From Siphonodentalium dalli (taxonomy: Eukaryota; Mollusca; Scaphopoda; Gadilida; Siphonodentaliidae), in NCBI GenBank assembly GCA_032622095.1, contig CP136062.1:53418849-53482848 (forward strand): 64,000 nucleotides of DNA, read 5' to 3'. The first letter of the stretch is position 1. Every line of letters starts with the position of its first letter. The position numbers and the translations under genes are program-made. Shown here piece after piece: positions 33,118 to 43,743 of this stretch. Below the pieces are notes generated by a model. That model was given only the letters and a program-made list of their open reading frames with translations, was not told the origin of the DNA and searched no databases.

Positions 33118-36100
33118 GTATGTATATACATAATAAATATATTGAATACTGGCGAAAATCCCGAAGTTCCCTTTCTTCTACACACCGAGAGGTTGCTTGG
33201 AGATATCGCATCCCCCTTTAAACTTTAACTATTTACAAACCTGCATGATACAGTTTACACCGAGAGGTTGCTTGCAGATCTCGGATCTCCCTTTACACTA
33301 ACAATTTACACACCTGTATGATACATTTTTACACCGATATGTTGAGTGGAATGTAACGCGCACGGGGTTTCAAATATTTGCAAAACGTAATAGCCAAATC
33401 CGCAAATCCATTGGAACTACATTACATGTACGTGTCCAATGTCACGAGCCAAAAACTAATTACCCAGACAAATGGTAGTGTGCCTTCAAAATAAGTCCTT
33501 CGGTTCCCCATGCACGCTAAATAAAATCTAATCCATTTTGGAGTGAGCCCTATTCTTTGCTGAGATCCCTGACAATTTGCATGTCACTCCAGAACTCAAT
33601 TTGGACCTTTACGACGTTAACTTCCGGAAAAAGAAATGTCAACCTGCTATGCTCCATGACTGAGTATGATGTGCAATAAAACGTAAAAATTTAGCTGGGC
33701 GGCTGTGCCGTCTAATGACAGTTTAAGGGGCAGAACCCAGTCAGGTTGTAATGCACGGACACTCGAACCGTACATCTAGACCGTCACGCCAACTGCAGCA
33801 GCCAAATATAGATTTGTCAACCAATTTATTTGTCTTGAGTCAGTTTTCCCCTTGACTTCCATGACCGAAATTGCCATGTGCAGAGAAACCATTGCTGCAT
33901 TCGTCAGCCTGAAGTAGTCCAGGGCGTTGTGTAGTATGAATGCCACATTGATAAATCATGATCTCTAGGTTAGGACCCTCGACTTTGTAAATTTCCATCA
34001 GACCCAGATGTGCACCACAAGGGAAGGAATCCGTGACGTCAACCTTTGTTTGATGAAAGATTTGTATTCCCATAGGTTTCGACAGTGTACCACTGGGGAG
34101 GAAAACTACACTTCCCATCTAGCCCCAGTCTCAGCTCTACCACATACTTAGGGGAGAAACCACATTTCCCACCTGGCCCTAGTATTATCAGCTCCAGATC
34201 CCACCATCAACATGGCCGAGGCATTACGGCATGATTATTCACTTTCACATCTTCAAACAGAAGCCGCACATCTGGAGACGTTAAAATGTGACCAACTCAC
34301 CATGTTGGCGACACATACCGGTACATCCAGCCTGGACACATCTCTCGGCCTCCTGCGTATCTCGTCTGTACAGCTTTAATATGCGCCTACTATACTAAGA
34401 CCTTAGGGTGGCCAGGTTGGTGTGACTCCGGTATGGCTCGTCAACCAAGTGGTATAATTCGGAATTGTCTTCGTCAATATCTCTGCATATGTCAGGTAGG
34501 AATAGGATAACGAGGGTTGGCATATCATGAGTTGCTCACGGGGTTGAGTGCCTGCCATCTGCGTCGGAGTCGTTGACTAAAATATCTGGTCCGGTCACTC
34601 AACCCAGGGTGGTCGACCATCAGACAGGGTGTCCAAAAATCATGTGGTATACCTTTCTGGTTACCATCATCACTGGCCATCCATAAATATCTGCCTGGTC
34701 CGCCACTGATGGTCGACCCCCAACAAGAGCTCCATCTGAGATGCTAACCCGGAATCAAGGATACCAACTTGTCCAAAAAGGCTTCTATAATTACTATCGC
34801 CGGTCTAAATGAAGTGGGAAGCCCTCAGTGTGTTAACCATGTAGTGTCACTGTGAGGGTGCCCAACTTCAGCTCCTCTTGTACGCCAACTTTCTTTGGAC
34901 CCAATTGTCGTCCAACTACCAAGACAGACGTGGGCAGCCAGCCACATAAATTCTGCAAAAGTCATATCATCAAAATTGAACATCGATCGTGCAAGGTTGG
35001 ATCGCACATAGGACATACCAATCACAGCCAGCCCATCGCCTTATCATTCTTTAAGAGCTTTCTGGTCTTCCCAGGTAATTATCTGGCTGTGAAGGTTGTC
35101 CAACGAGTGGAAGAGCAACCGAGCATGACCAATCTCAGTAAATCCTTTTTATGTTTTAAGGTACGCCACATTGAGATGCGCCAACGGGTGTTCATATTGG
35201 TCACCAAATACCTGGGATTCCCAATATATCGTAAGCGATGTTAAGGGTTAACAATGTATTTGGCTGACCGTGAATTCTCTGAGGGATACCTCTTCTCATA
35301 CCTATCGTCTGCTTATCGGTGGCTGCCCACATCAGTCCAAAGTTGGTGTGACAATCGGGGACCAAGTAGCTATTAAAAATTGGCAAGCCACAATTGCTAA
35401 TGTATGTAGGAGTCCAAATGATGGTCGCCCATAAAAGAGCGCCAATAAAATTTAAATTACCAATCGTGGGGATACCAAAATGAGAATCGTTCATGGTGCA
35501 CACAATATTTGGTCGCCAATTTCTAGGTCTACCCAACATGTCGCCAGCCTCTGCGAATGACCTCTCCATGAATTGATTCTTCCACTGGTCGACAATCAGG
35601 GTTTCCATTGAATTGGCAGACCAAACATTGTGTGACAATTTGAGAAAAAGGCATCCAAAGACGTTACAAACAGCCAACCGTTCCTAGGGATGCCAAAATG
35701 AGAAATGGATGCTCACTGATTCTCGTAAATCTTCGATCTGCTTAACCCAAATGAAAACGTCATTGAAGCAAACATTGGTCAACAAATACCTGGGATTCCC
35801 AATATATTGCCAGCCTACCACTGGTCTTTCTTCAAAAGACACCTCCGACCACTTTCCAGTCTTCTGCTAGGCGATAGTAAGGGCTACCGATGCATTTGGC
35901 TGACCGTGTGCTTCAATTCAGCTCTTGATCTTGACATGTGAGAAGTCCGAAGACTTCTGACAAATTCCAAAAACATATCTATCTTATACTCGACATTGAC
36001 CAATCAGAATGCGAGATGCCGAAAAGTATTGATTTTCTATAAATAGGACAGCTATCTCTGTGTAGAGAAACCCGATTAATAATTCACCGCTGACGGCTCT

Positions 36101-37238
36101 CAGCTGTCTCCACTGAAATTCCATCTGCTAAAATTCCCTAACTAGGATATATTCCATGTCCGTGACAGGAGATGAAGTAGCACTTAAGACTTAGTTAGCA
36201 ATACATAATTTCCAGCACTTTTGGCCAACTTGAGAGGGGGTACTGTACTTCAAATCAATACTGAGCCATTGTCATTGGAAAGGCCCCATCCGACATTTCT
36301 TATTTTTGACAGAAATAGTACGTGTCAAAAATATATGTACTTTAGGTTTGTTCGTTCTGAATACGTTTACCATTGTCAACCCAAAAGTAGACCATCTATG
36401 ACAGAGCGAATGTCAATAAATAAGCTTATCATACATGATATAGCTACAACGGAACGGAACATATTTGAAATAGAAACAGTTATCATAGCAATTTCTGAAT
36501 ATTGTCAAGTGGATACGACAACACTAAGGGGAGCGCAATCGGGCTATTGTCCTATAACCAAAAACAGACGAAGTTGGCCCGCACTGAATACGAAAATAAT
36601 TAACATTTTTGTTAACATTAACAGTTATGTAAAATAATCAAACCAGCATAGCGTCACATTTAACACATATACACTGGCAGTTATGCCCCATATAGTTATT
36701 TTTCAGCCATCCTACAATCCGTGATATCATATACTGCTATATTAGAGCTTGCACATTTTGCATAAATCCAAACAAGAAATGCATGAAATTTCCAATGAAT
36801 AAATTATCTGGATATATCCAACTGAGAATGACTTTGTTCTGATAGTTTGATATTCCCACCAGTATTTAGTGTAATGTTTTTTGTCAAATGTTTGGAATGA
36901 AAATGACCCTCAGTTGGAAATTTGCCAACCATGGGGGGATTCATGATGGGAATTTTCAACTTGAAAAATTCATATCTAAGTGAGTACGTGAATAAGCTAT
37001 TCTGAACTTTGGGATATTGGTGTCCTTCAAGGCCGGGATGCGGTGGATATTCTAAGTGGATACCCCTAACGAAGACTGTAGCTACCTCCCTGTTCAATAA
37101 CATCCTATTGAATATTTCGTGAGAAATTCGTATGAACTGACATACATTGTCCATCAAACATTGTGTAATGTACGCGAATGTACAGCATTAATGGAATCAA
37201 ACTGACATTCATATACGTTGGTTGTGTTTATGTTGCAG
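33118..37238 (+). other. Intron between linker exon and FReD exon
   Basis: GT at 33118 and AG at 37237-37238 delimit 4.1 kb. It holds a ~75 bp repeat (ACACCGAGAGGTTGCTTG at 33181 and 33257, weaker at 33330) and a possible tRNA-like SINE near 33640-33810. At 34.4-35.95 kb there are loosely repeated blocks such as TGGGATTCCCAATATAT at 35212 and 35787, each followed by TTTGGCTGACCGTG. Frames of 117-158 codons occur at 34852-35244, 35201-35677, 36221-36637 and 36804-37157, but none shows a domain or convincing codon use. Confidence 0.55.
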
Positions 37239-37888
37239 ATTGTAAAACGTTGAAGGAAGATGGAAATTTGAATGATGGCTCATACAGGATCACACCAGAT
37301 GGCGCCACGGAAATTACTGTCGTCTGCGACATGACGACATATGACGGCGGATGGACGGTTATACAGCAAAGACGAGACGGATGCACTGATTTCTATAGGA
37401 ACTGGACAGAGTACGAAAACGGATTTGGTGAACGAACCCTATATGGTAACTACTGGATCGGACTGAAGAACATTCGCGAACTCTCCTCAACTGGCACAAC
37501 CGAGCTTCTCATAACGATGACAACAGTAGACGGACAGAATAAATTTGCTCGCTATTCCAGCTTCAGTCTCGACGACGTTTCAACCAACTACGCTCTCCGC
37601 GTGTCGGGTTACAGCGGGGACGCGGGTGATTCTATGGCACAGTATCATGACGGGAAGCAGTTCAGCACGTTCGACAATGACCACCCCGATCCATCATGTC
37701 CCGCCGAATCTTGCCCCAGCACACGTCACGGGGCATGGTGGTATGGGTGCTGCTATCAGAGTCATCTCAACGGAGAGTATCTAACCATGACATACCTTAG
37801 CGCAACTGATTACGGAATTGAATGGTACCTTGACCTTGACCCAAATGCAATGAAGTACACCACGATGATGCTTCGGCGAGTGGGATGA
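37239..37888 (+). CDS. Terminal exon of FReD gene: fibrinogen-related domain
   Basis: This exon encodes a complete fibrinogen C-terminal domain of about 215 residues, the normal length, ending in TGA at 37886-37888. FReDs are secreted lectin-like domains (ficolin, tachylectin, FREP types) that bind acetylated sugars and act in immune recognition or development. Seen in order: DCKTL, DGSYRI, VVCDM, GGWTVIQQRRDG, FYRNWTEYENGFG, GNYWIGLKNI, then FSTFDND at the usual calcium site, GAWWYGCC-YQSHLNGEY and GIEWY. The usual NCH before SNLNG is replaced by GCCYQSH, and there is an extra CPAESC pair, so disulfide pattern and ligand pocket may differ. Acceptor GTTGCAG lies at 37232-37238. The first two bases complete a phase 1 codon from 33117. 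Confidence 0.88.
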
Positions 37889-37939
37889 TAGTGGTGGTCC
37901 CGATCCGAATGATACATGCAGTTATCGTCTTATTTGATG

Positions 37940-38229
37940 AACCAACTCCATACGGTAACTACTGGATCGGACTGAGGAACATTCGCGAACTCTTGTCAAC
38001 TAGTATAAGGATAGGACTTAACAAAAGCCCCCAAGCTTGTTGCCCACTCCCCTTTTGAACACTTTAAAATTATATGTCAAGTATTTTATTGTTTGTAATT
38101 CTGTTCTGTTTAGTTCAAATAAAATATTGTTTAAAAAAAAACAAACTAGTATAACCGAGCTATACATAACGACGACAACAGCAGACGGACATGGGGAACA
38201 TGCCTCATATTCTAGCTTCAGTCTCGAAA
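37940..38229 (+). pseudogene. Broken partial copy of the FReD exon
   Basis: Positions 37940-37999 and 38146-38229 match the middle of the FReD exon (about 37430-37575). The shared stretch covers GGTAACTACTGGATCGGACT, ATTCGCGAACTC, CGAGCT..TCATAACGA and ATTC(C/T)AGCTTCAGTCTCGA. It is only a fragment, interrupted by the insertion at 38008-38143, and cannot encode a domain. It shows that the FReD gene has been locally duplicated. Confidence 0.8.
38008..38143 (+). mobile_element. Short polyA retro-insertion inside the FReD pseudogene
   Basis: 136 bases flanked by a perfect 10-bp direct repeat AACTAGTATA (37998-38007 and 38144-38153). The insert ends with AAATAAAATATTGTTT then nine A. A target duplication with a polyadenylation signal and A-tail is the signature of LINE-driven retrotransposition. 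The source is unknown; it may be a severely 5'-truncated LINE or an mRNA 3' end. Confidence 0.8.
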
Positions 38230-38344
38230 GAAGGGTCATTTGGGGTCAAATGTCATTGGAGGAGCACATAATCATAATACACGGACTCAGCTGATTGTAT
38301 GAACGCGATATGTTCCTTACCAGGCAGATACTATGTCAACGATA

Positions 38345-38652
38345 ATAATGGTACTATATAGTGTATGTTGTAATAGTGGTACTATATAGTGTATGTTGTA
38401 ATAATGGTACTATATAGTGTATGTTGTAATAATGGTACTATATAGTGTCTGTTGTAATAATGGTACTATATAGTGTTTGTTGTAATAATGGTACTATATA
38501 GTGTATGTTGTAATAATGGTACTATATAGTGTATGTTGTAATAATGGTACTATATAGTGTATGTTGTAATAATGGTACTATATAGTGTATGTTGTAATAA
38601 TGGTACTATATAGTGTATGTTGTAATAATGGTACTATATAGTGTATGTTGTA
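38345..38652 (+). repeat. 28-bp minisatellite, 11 copies
   Basis: The unit ATAATGGTACTATATAGTGT plus ATGTTGTA repeats eleven times with only a few single-base variants (for example ATAGTGG, GTCTGTTG, GTTTGTTG). This implies recent expansion. Confidence 0.9.
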
Positions 38653-38902
38653 ATAACATTTAGCTAAAATGAACGACACTTGATCTATTAAAGATATACG
38701 GTCGCCGAAAAAATATTAAAGATGTTAAGTGAAGGTATATTACCAATGAATGGGTTGAAGTTAGCTTTGATCGTGTTTATAATCCGGTTACGATCACTGC
38801 AGTGTAAATCAGACGACACTTGAGCAACGTGAATTTCGTTACTTATTCCATATTCCTTATTCTCAAAATATTCGAAATTGTGGCAAATGACCACAAATTC
38901 GT

Positions 38903-39390
38903 AAGTGGCCAGCTCGGCGAGAAATTTTGGGCCGAAATTTGTTTGGGTCGAGTTCGTAAAAGTGGTCCGAAAAAGTGTCGAACATGTGCTCGGTCCGAAA
39001 TTTTTTAGAAAATGTGGCAAATGACCACGGGAACATACTCAGCAAAAAATAACAAATATTTGGGTAGAAAAGTCCGAAATGCCTCGAAATTAGGCAAAGT
39101 AAAAAAAATGAAGGGAAAATGGCCCCAATGAGTCCAAATTATCAAGTGGCCAGCTGGGCGGAACATTTTGGGCCGAAAATATTTTGGGTCGAGTTCGTAT
39201 AAGTGGTCCGAAAAAGTGTCGAACCTGTGCTCGGTCCGAAATTTTTAGAAAATGTGGCAAATGACCACGGGAGCATGCTCAGTAAAAAATTACACATATA
39301 TGGGCCAAAAAAAATTTGAGCCGAAATGTTCGAAATTAGGCCAATGTAAAAAAAATGATGGGAAAATGGCCCCAATGAGTCCAAATTATC
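38903..39390 (+). repeat. Tandem duplication, ~241 bp unit
   Basis: Copies at about 38903-39143 and 39144-39390 share AAGTGGCCAGCT, GGGTCGAGTTCGTA, AGTGGTCCGAAAAAGTGTCG, GCTCGGTCCGAAA and GGGAAAATGGCCCCAATG. The minus-strand frames in both copies translate alike because of the repeat. Confidence 0.8.
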
Positions 39391-39610
39391 AAGGCTATTC
39401 GAAAATATGCCCAAATATGTGTTAAAGTGCAGACCAATTCTCCATTTTGTTGCATTCAGGTATACGAAGCACACCAAAATTAAGCAAATGGTATATGAAA
39501 TGTGCAGGTATAGTTACCATGTACATATCATCCCCCAATAGTTAAATGTCATGACAATCTAATTAATTAGTATTAAAAAAACCCAACTTGTACATTACAT
39601 CGATATATAG

Positions 39611-39773
39611 GCAATGGGAAGCAGCGTTCCTGAATTATACACAATTTCGATGTTGTTGCGAAATTGGCCACACTTCCAATGTGACAAAATTGTGCTCGAC
39701 ATGCCCTGATATCTGTGAAGAACGATCGTTATGTCAATATATGGACTTGTATATGTCGTGTGAAGAAACGTAA
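39611..39773 (+). CDS. Possible terminal exon encoding a Cys-rich peptide
   Basis: From an AG at 39609-39610 the frame reads QWEAAFLNYTQF then RCCCEIGHTSN, with eight Cys in about 42 residues, ending SCEET and TAA at 39771-39773. This Cys density and spacing (CCC, CxxC, CxxxC) suits a small secreted disulfide-rich domain. No ATG is available upstream in frame, the acceptor lacks a good pyrimidine tract, and I recognise no family. It lies 1.7 kb downstream of the FReD exon on the same strand, but I have no evidence of splicing between them. It could equally be chance. Confidence 0.3.
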
Positions 39774-39799
39774 TGAGGAATGTTAAAATACGCACATAT

Positions 39800-41200
39800 C
39801 AAAACAAAAAATCTATCCATTTAGATGAAGTATAAAGGTACCCCGTTTCAAGGCGTGGGACAATCATTACCCTGATAAACCTCAAAACTCAGTAACCATC
39901 TGCTCCTCGGGGACAGGGGAGGTACAAACATAATGTGGCTGGCATACTGGCAATATTTTTCAGTGCTCATAATCAGGTACCCTTTTCAACGCGTGGGAGG
40001 TGAGAAACGAGCGACAGTACGAGCGACCTTGCTCAAGGGTCACAACTTGGCGCGAAATATGAACAGCGTACAATCCGACAATTGTGAATTCTGCAATAGC
40101 CACCCTAGGGGAAAATCGCTGCCCAAAAAGTGTCCAGGTAACCCGTTTACAATTGGCCACACATTGGGCGTAAGTAGTGTCTGACGTCAAAATGAACCCT
40201 AACAGTTTTGCTAAATTTCAGCTTGTGTTGCTAAATTTCAGATTGTGGGAGTTGATAGGTGGCCCATTTTGGTGTAAATTCGTCGACAGCCACCATAGGG
40301 CGAACTCACTGTCAAATAGTACATGAGAGGCCATTATCACATCACCAAAATCCTGCAATCACACCGGGATACCGATAAGAGTGGGATTTTTGGTATAAAA
40401 AAAATTCTAGCTAAATTTGCAATAACATAGATCTCCCATGCACAAACGTGAATTTAGCAACATGTTAGTGTCCATTAGGAATTCAGACTCTACGTACGCC
40501 CAATTTTTGGCCGGGTATAACGGGCTATCTGGTACTTTTTGACAGTAATTTTACCCTACGGTTGCTATATATGGACGAATTCACACTAAAATGGACCACT
40601 AATAGCATATATTGGTCTATTACAATCGGGAGTTAAGCAACATTTTACGACACGTTTGCACACATACTCTACTTACGCCCAATTTGTGGTCGGGTTTAAT
40701 GGGCTAGCCGGATACGTTTTTAACAGTGACAGCTGTTCTCCTTCTTGGTATACATTGTGTAAATGAAAACACCAATGAAGACACCACAACACTCAGTGGG
40801 CATGTATAATAATCCCTTTCTCTTTTCACATATATAGTTGGAAACATTTGTTTAAACGTCTGCAGGGCCATGAACTTACGTCACCAATCAAGTCTCTAAC
40901 CCAAAGCTAAATTTGTTTTAAATGTAATAGACGTTTGTCTGGCGGGATAAACTATAGTGCATGAGTTGTAGACATTCACAGTACACATTCCAAAATCAGT
41001 AATCGTTAATCACTCATATTTATAACTGGAACTTACAAGGAAAATCGATATCGATTGTGCCTCAATTTTGAAGATAAAGCACACCTCAACCTTTTAATAG
41101 ATGTTCGCAAAATGCACATACTCCCAAAATATATTTCACTTGCAAGTACATTATCTCCTGCAACAAATATCTAGCCCATCCACTGTATGAATTCCAGTCA
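39800..41200. other. Non-coding with loosely repeated blocks
   Basis: Phrases such as AATAGCCACC.TAGGG, GACAGCCACCATAGGG, GGGCGTAAGTAG and GGCC..GTTTAATGGGCTA recur in diverged form across 40.08-40.73 kb. This suggests an old tandem or dispersed repeat. No gene is supported. Confidence 0.45.
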
Positions 41201-41332
41201 GCACCAATCCGAATGTCTGAAGCAACCGTTTAGCGATTACATTAGCACCAATCCGAATGTCTGAAGCAACCGTTTAGCGATTACATTAGCACCAATCCGA
41301 ATGTCTGAAGCGACCGTTTAGCGATTACATTA
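41201..41332 (+). repeat. 44-bp tandem repeat, three copies
   Basis: GCACCAATCCGAATGTCTGA plus AGCAACCGTTTAGCGATTACATTA occurs at 41201, 41245 and 41289. The only obvious change is A to G in AGCGACC of the third copy. It lies just beside the candidate minus-strand exon at 41373-41467. Confidence 0.9.
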
Positions 41333-41372
41333 CAGTGACACAATGTTCATGGGCCTAGTCTGTGTTACTTAC

Positions 41373-41467
41373 AGTATCCCCCGGTGTAGTGCTGTACGTA
41401 GCTCTCCAGACACAGCTGACACATGGCGCAGCCCAGACGTGTGATTCACCAATCTGCGCATATGGAA
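41373..41467 (-). pseudogene. Candidate Cys-rich exon (minus strand), one in-frame stop
   Basis: On the minus strand a good acceptor (CTCTCTTTTTGCAG) and a GTAAGT donor bracket 95 bases. One frame gives LGCAMCQLC then LESYVQHYTGGY and ends T|GT at the donor, so a fourth Cys would be completed in the next exon or by read-through into TGT-AAG-TAA. The spacing CxxC-x9-GxxC equals that of the eclosion-hormone core, as I remember it. A TGA early in this frame argues for a pseudo-exon or a later start. The other two frames are open but look random. No flanking exons were found. Confidence 0.3.
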
Positions 41468-42159
41468 CTGCAAAAAGAGAGATGTACACGCAATGGTAAT
41501 AAATATTATTATCCATCCCTTTACTAACACTATTTATGATTGTTCAAAAGCCGTGACATGGTAATCCAGGAAAATGTTAAAATGGACTGCAAAAGTGTCA
41601 AGAATATACTATAGTACCTGACATCACAGCGTCCCGAATGTCATAATGGACTCGAATCGAGTCCAATATGCAATATGACTATTATAAAAGTTATCCAGAA
41701 TCCGGGTAACATCAGAAAGTAATTATAATCAAAGCGCCGTTCGGCACGTTCCTGGGAAGAGTATACATATACATCATTACATATAATGTCATTACACAAT
41801 GTTGTGTACACTATGTGTTATCCTGTATACTCGCCCAGGTTTTGGTGAAAAGTAATATTGAATTTTCACAACAGTCTGGACTTGTAAAAGAAAACACATA
41901 CTGCACACAACATTGTATAATAACTTTATAATGGACACGAAGTCACACGCGCTTGCAATTATGCAAACTGCAAGACAGAGTAAGTCCCTTGCTATACCCT
42001 TGCACATATATACACGTAATTCATTTCACTCGTACAATAGCTCCTGCAACAAAATATCTGACCCATCATCCCATGCAACCACTGCATGAGTTCCAGATAG
42101 CAGCTATCCGAAAGCGACGATCCCCTGCTACACAACACCCACAAGGGGCCGACAAATGG
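41468..42159. other. Non-coding, nothing recognised
   Basis: No frame of coding quality and no clear repeat. Confidence 0.4.
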
Positions 42160-42510
42160 TATGGGTCCCGGATTTGAACTCCTCTGGACGGCCGACATTT
42201 TGGATCGGGGTGCATGTGTTATGTGGGGTGAATGATTAGGGTGTCTGACCTAAATCGCCAAATTAAGGGGCCGGGAAATGACATTTGCACCCCTCTGGAT
42301 CGTTGCCATTTTGGATCGGGGTGGTATGTGTGGGATGAATATTTCGGGTATCTTGAGGCCACAATACACCACCATACGTTATTTTTGTTTTTACCTAAAT
42401 CGGTCAGTTAAGGGACCGAGGAATGACATGGGTACCATATCTGAACCCCTCTGTACGGCGGCCATTTTTGATCGGCGTGGGGTTGTGAGGTGTGTGGAAA
42501 GGTTATGTTA
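42160..42510 (+). repeat. Three diverged direct repeats, ~115-180 bp
   Basis: Each unit holds GAACCCCTCTG(G/T)A, a GCCATTTTGGATCGG(G/C)GTG-like block, and ACCTAAATCG followed by TTAAGGG.CCG. Copies start near 42170, 42290 and 42440. Confidence 0.65.
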
Positions 42511-43507
42511 GGGGGCACAATGCAACACCATCTATCTGAGCAAAATGCAACATTTTCGAATAATGAATGGAAGTCATCTCCTCTAATTGTGTGTACGTGG
42601 TGGCAGTGGTCAGGTGAATGAACTCTGCCTTGCAGTTTGGAACCGTACAATGGAACGACATATATGGGTAACCAACATTGGTAAGTGGGTTCTACCAGGT
42701 AACACGAGTCCAGGGTGGATGGGCACCAAACCCAGCACACCAGAATGACAGAAACCAAGTCAGAGTGATGCACTGGCAGGTTGACCGAAGCCTTTTAGAA
42801 AGTCAAATAAGGATGAAAGAAAAAAACGGCTGAAAACATATTTGTCATAAGAATTTTCAATACAATACTGTCGGGCCCAAAATGTACGGGCAATGTAGAA
42901 AGGTGCATATTGGTTTTGATTCATCATATATATATAGACCTCCTTTACAATTATTTGGATTTGTTACAATATAAGTCCCATTTATAGTGTTATAATGTCC
43001 GCTATACTTATTATTATATGTATATAAATGGAGCAGTAATTAATGTGCATGGAATATATTATATAAAGTGGTAGTCATGTTGTTGATATACGCGCCCAAG
43101 TCCAGTACCTATATACACGTCCCCATTCAACCGTATACAGTGTTATTTAAGAAATATATGATGTGGCTGGCAACCACACCACCAGTTTCCGAACTACAAA
43201 ATATATATATAGTTAACGCAAATTTTATAAGACATATATAAGTTGGAATGTACTTCCCAACAAGTGTAGATTATTAGTTAGTATTCGGAAAATACATACA
43301 TGGGGCTAGTATATAAAAGTATAATATATACACTTACGGTATAGGTGGTCTATATCATTGTACTATAACCCCAATGTAGGTATAACTATAGTTAAACGCT
43401 CTTTGTATGACCCAGTTAGCTACATATAGCTACTATATATGTAACGTTAGTTATGAGTAAGAAAAGTAAACTTTTATTACTGTGGTTATCTTGTTGAGTC
43501 CCGCCAC
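42511..43507. other. Non-coding, AT-rich
   Basis: The minus-strand frame 42408-42773 shows no family features. The stretch from 42.95 to 43.45 kb is very AT-rich with many TATATA runs. Confidence 0.4.
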
Positions 43508-43743
43508 CGACGTCTCGGCTGTGTACACATATTGGTGGTCATATCCAGGTTCACCGACGTCTCGGCTGTGTACACATAGTGGTGGTCATATCCAGGTTCA
43601 TCGACGTCTCGGCTGTGTACACATAGTGGTGGTTATATCCAGGTTCATCGACGTCTCGGCTGTGTACACATAGTGGTGGTCATATCCAGGTTCATCGACG
43701 TCTCGGCTGTGTACACATAGTGGTGGTCATATCCAGGTTCATC
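43508..43743 (+). repeat. 47-bp minisatellite, left five copies
   Basis: Unit CGACGTCTCGGCTGTGTACA plus a CATAGTGGTGGTCATATCCAGGTTCAT part, starting at 43508, 43555, 43602, 43649 and 43696, with very few differences. The array breaks at the LINE insertion and resumes at 44738. Confidence 0.9.

Noticed and set aside
35201-35677. 158-codon minus-strand frame
   Set aside because: Lies in loosely repeated intron sequence, is overlapped by a plus-strand frame, and shows no motif I recognise.
36221-36637. 138-codon plus-strand frame starting at TTG
   Set aside because: No ATG, no splice context and no family features; it sits inside the FReD intron.
42160-42200. GGATTTGAACTCC phrase considered as a tRNA T-arm
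   Set aside because: No acceptor or anticodon stems can be built around it, and the phrase recurs in the local repeats.
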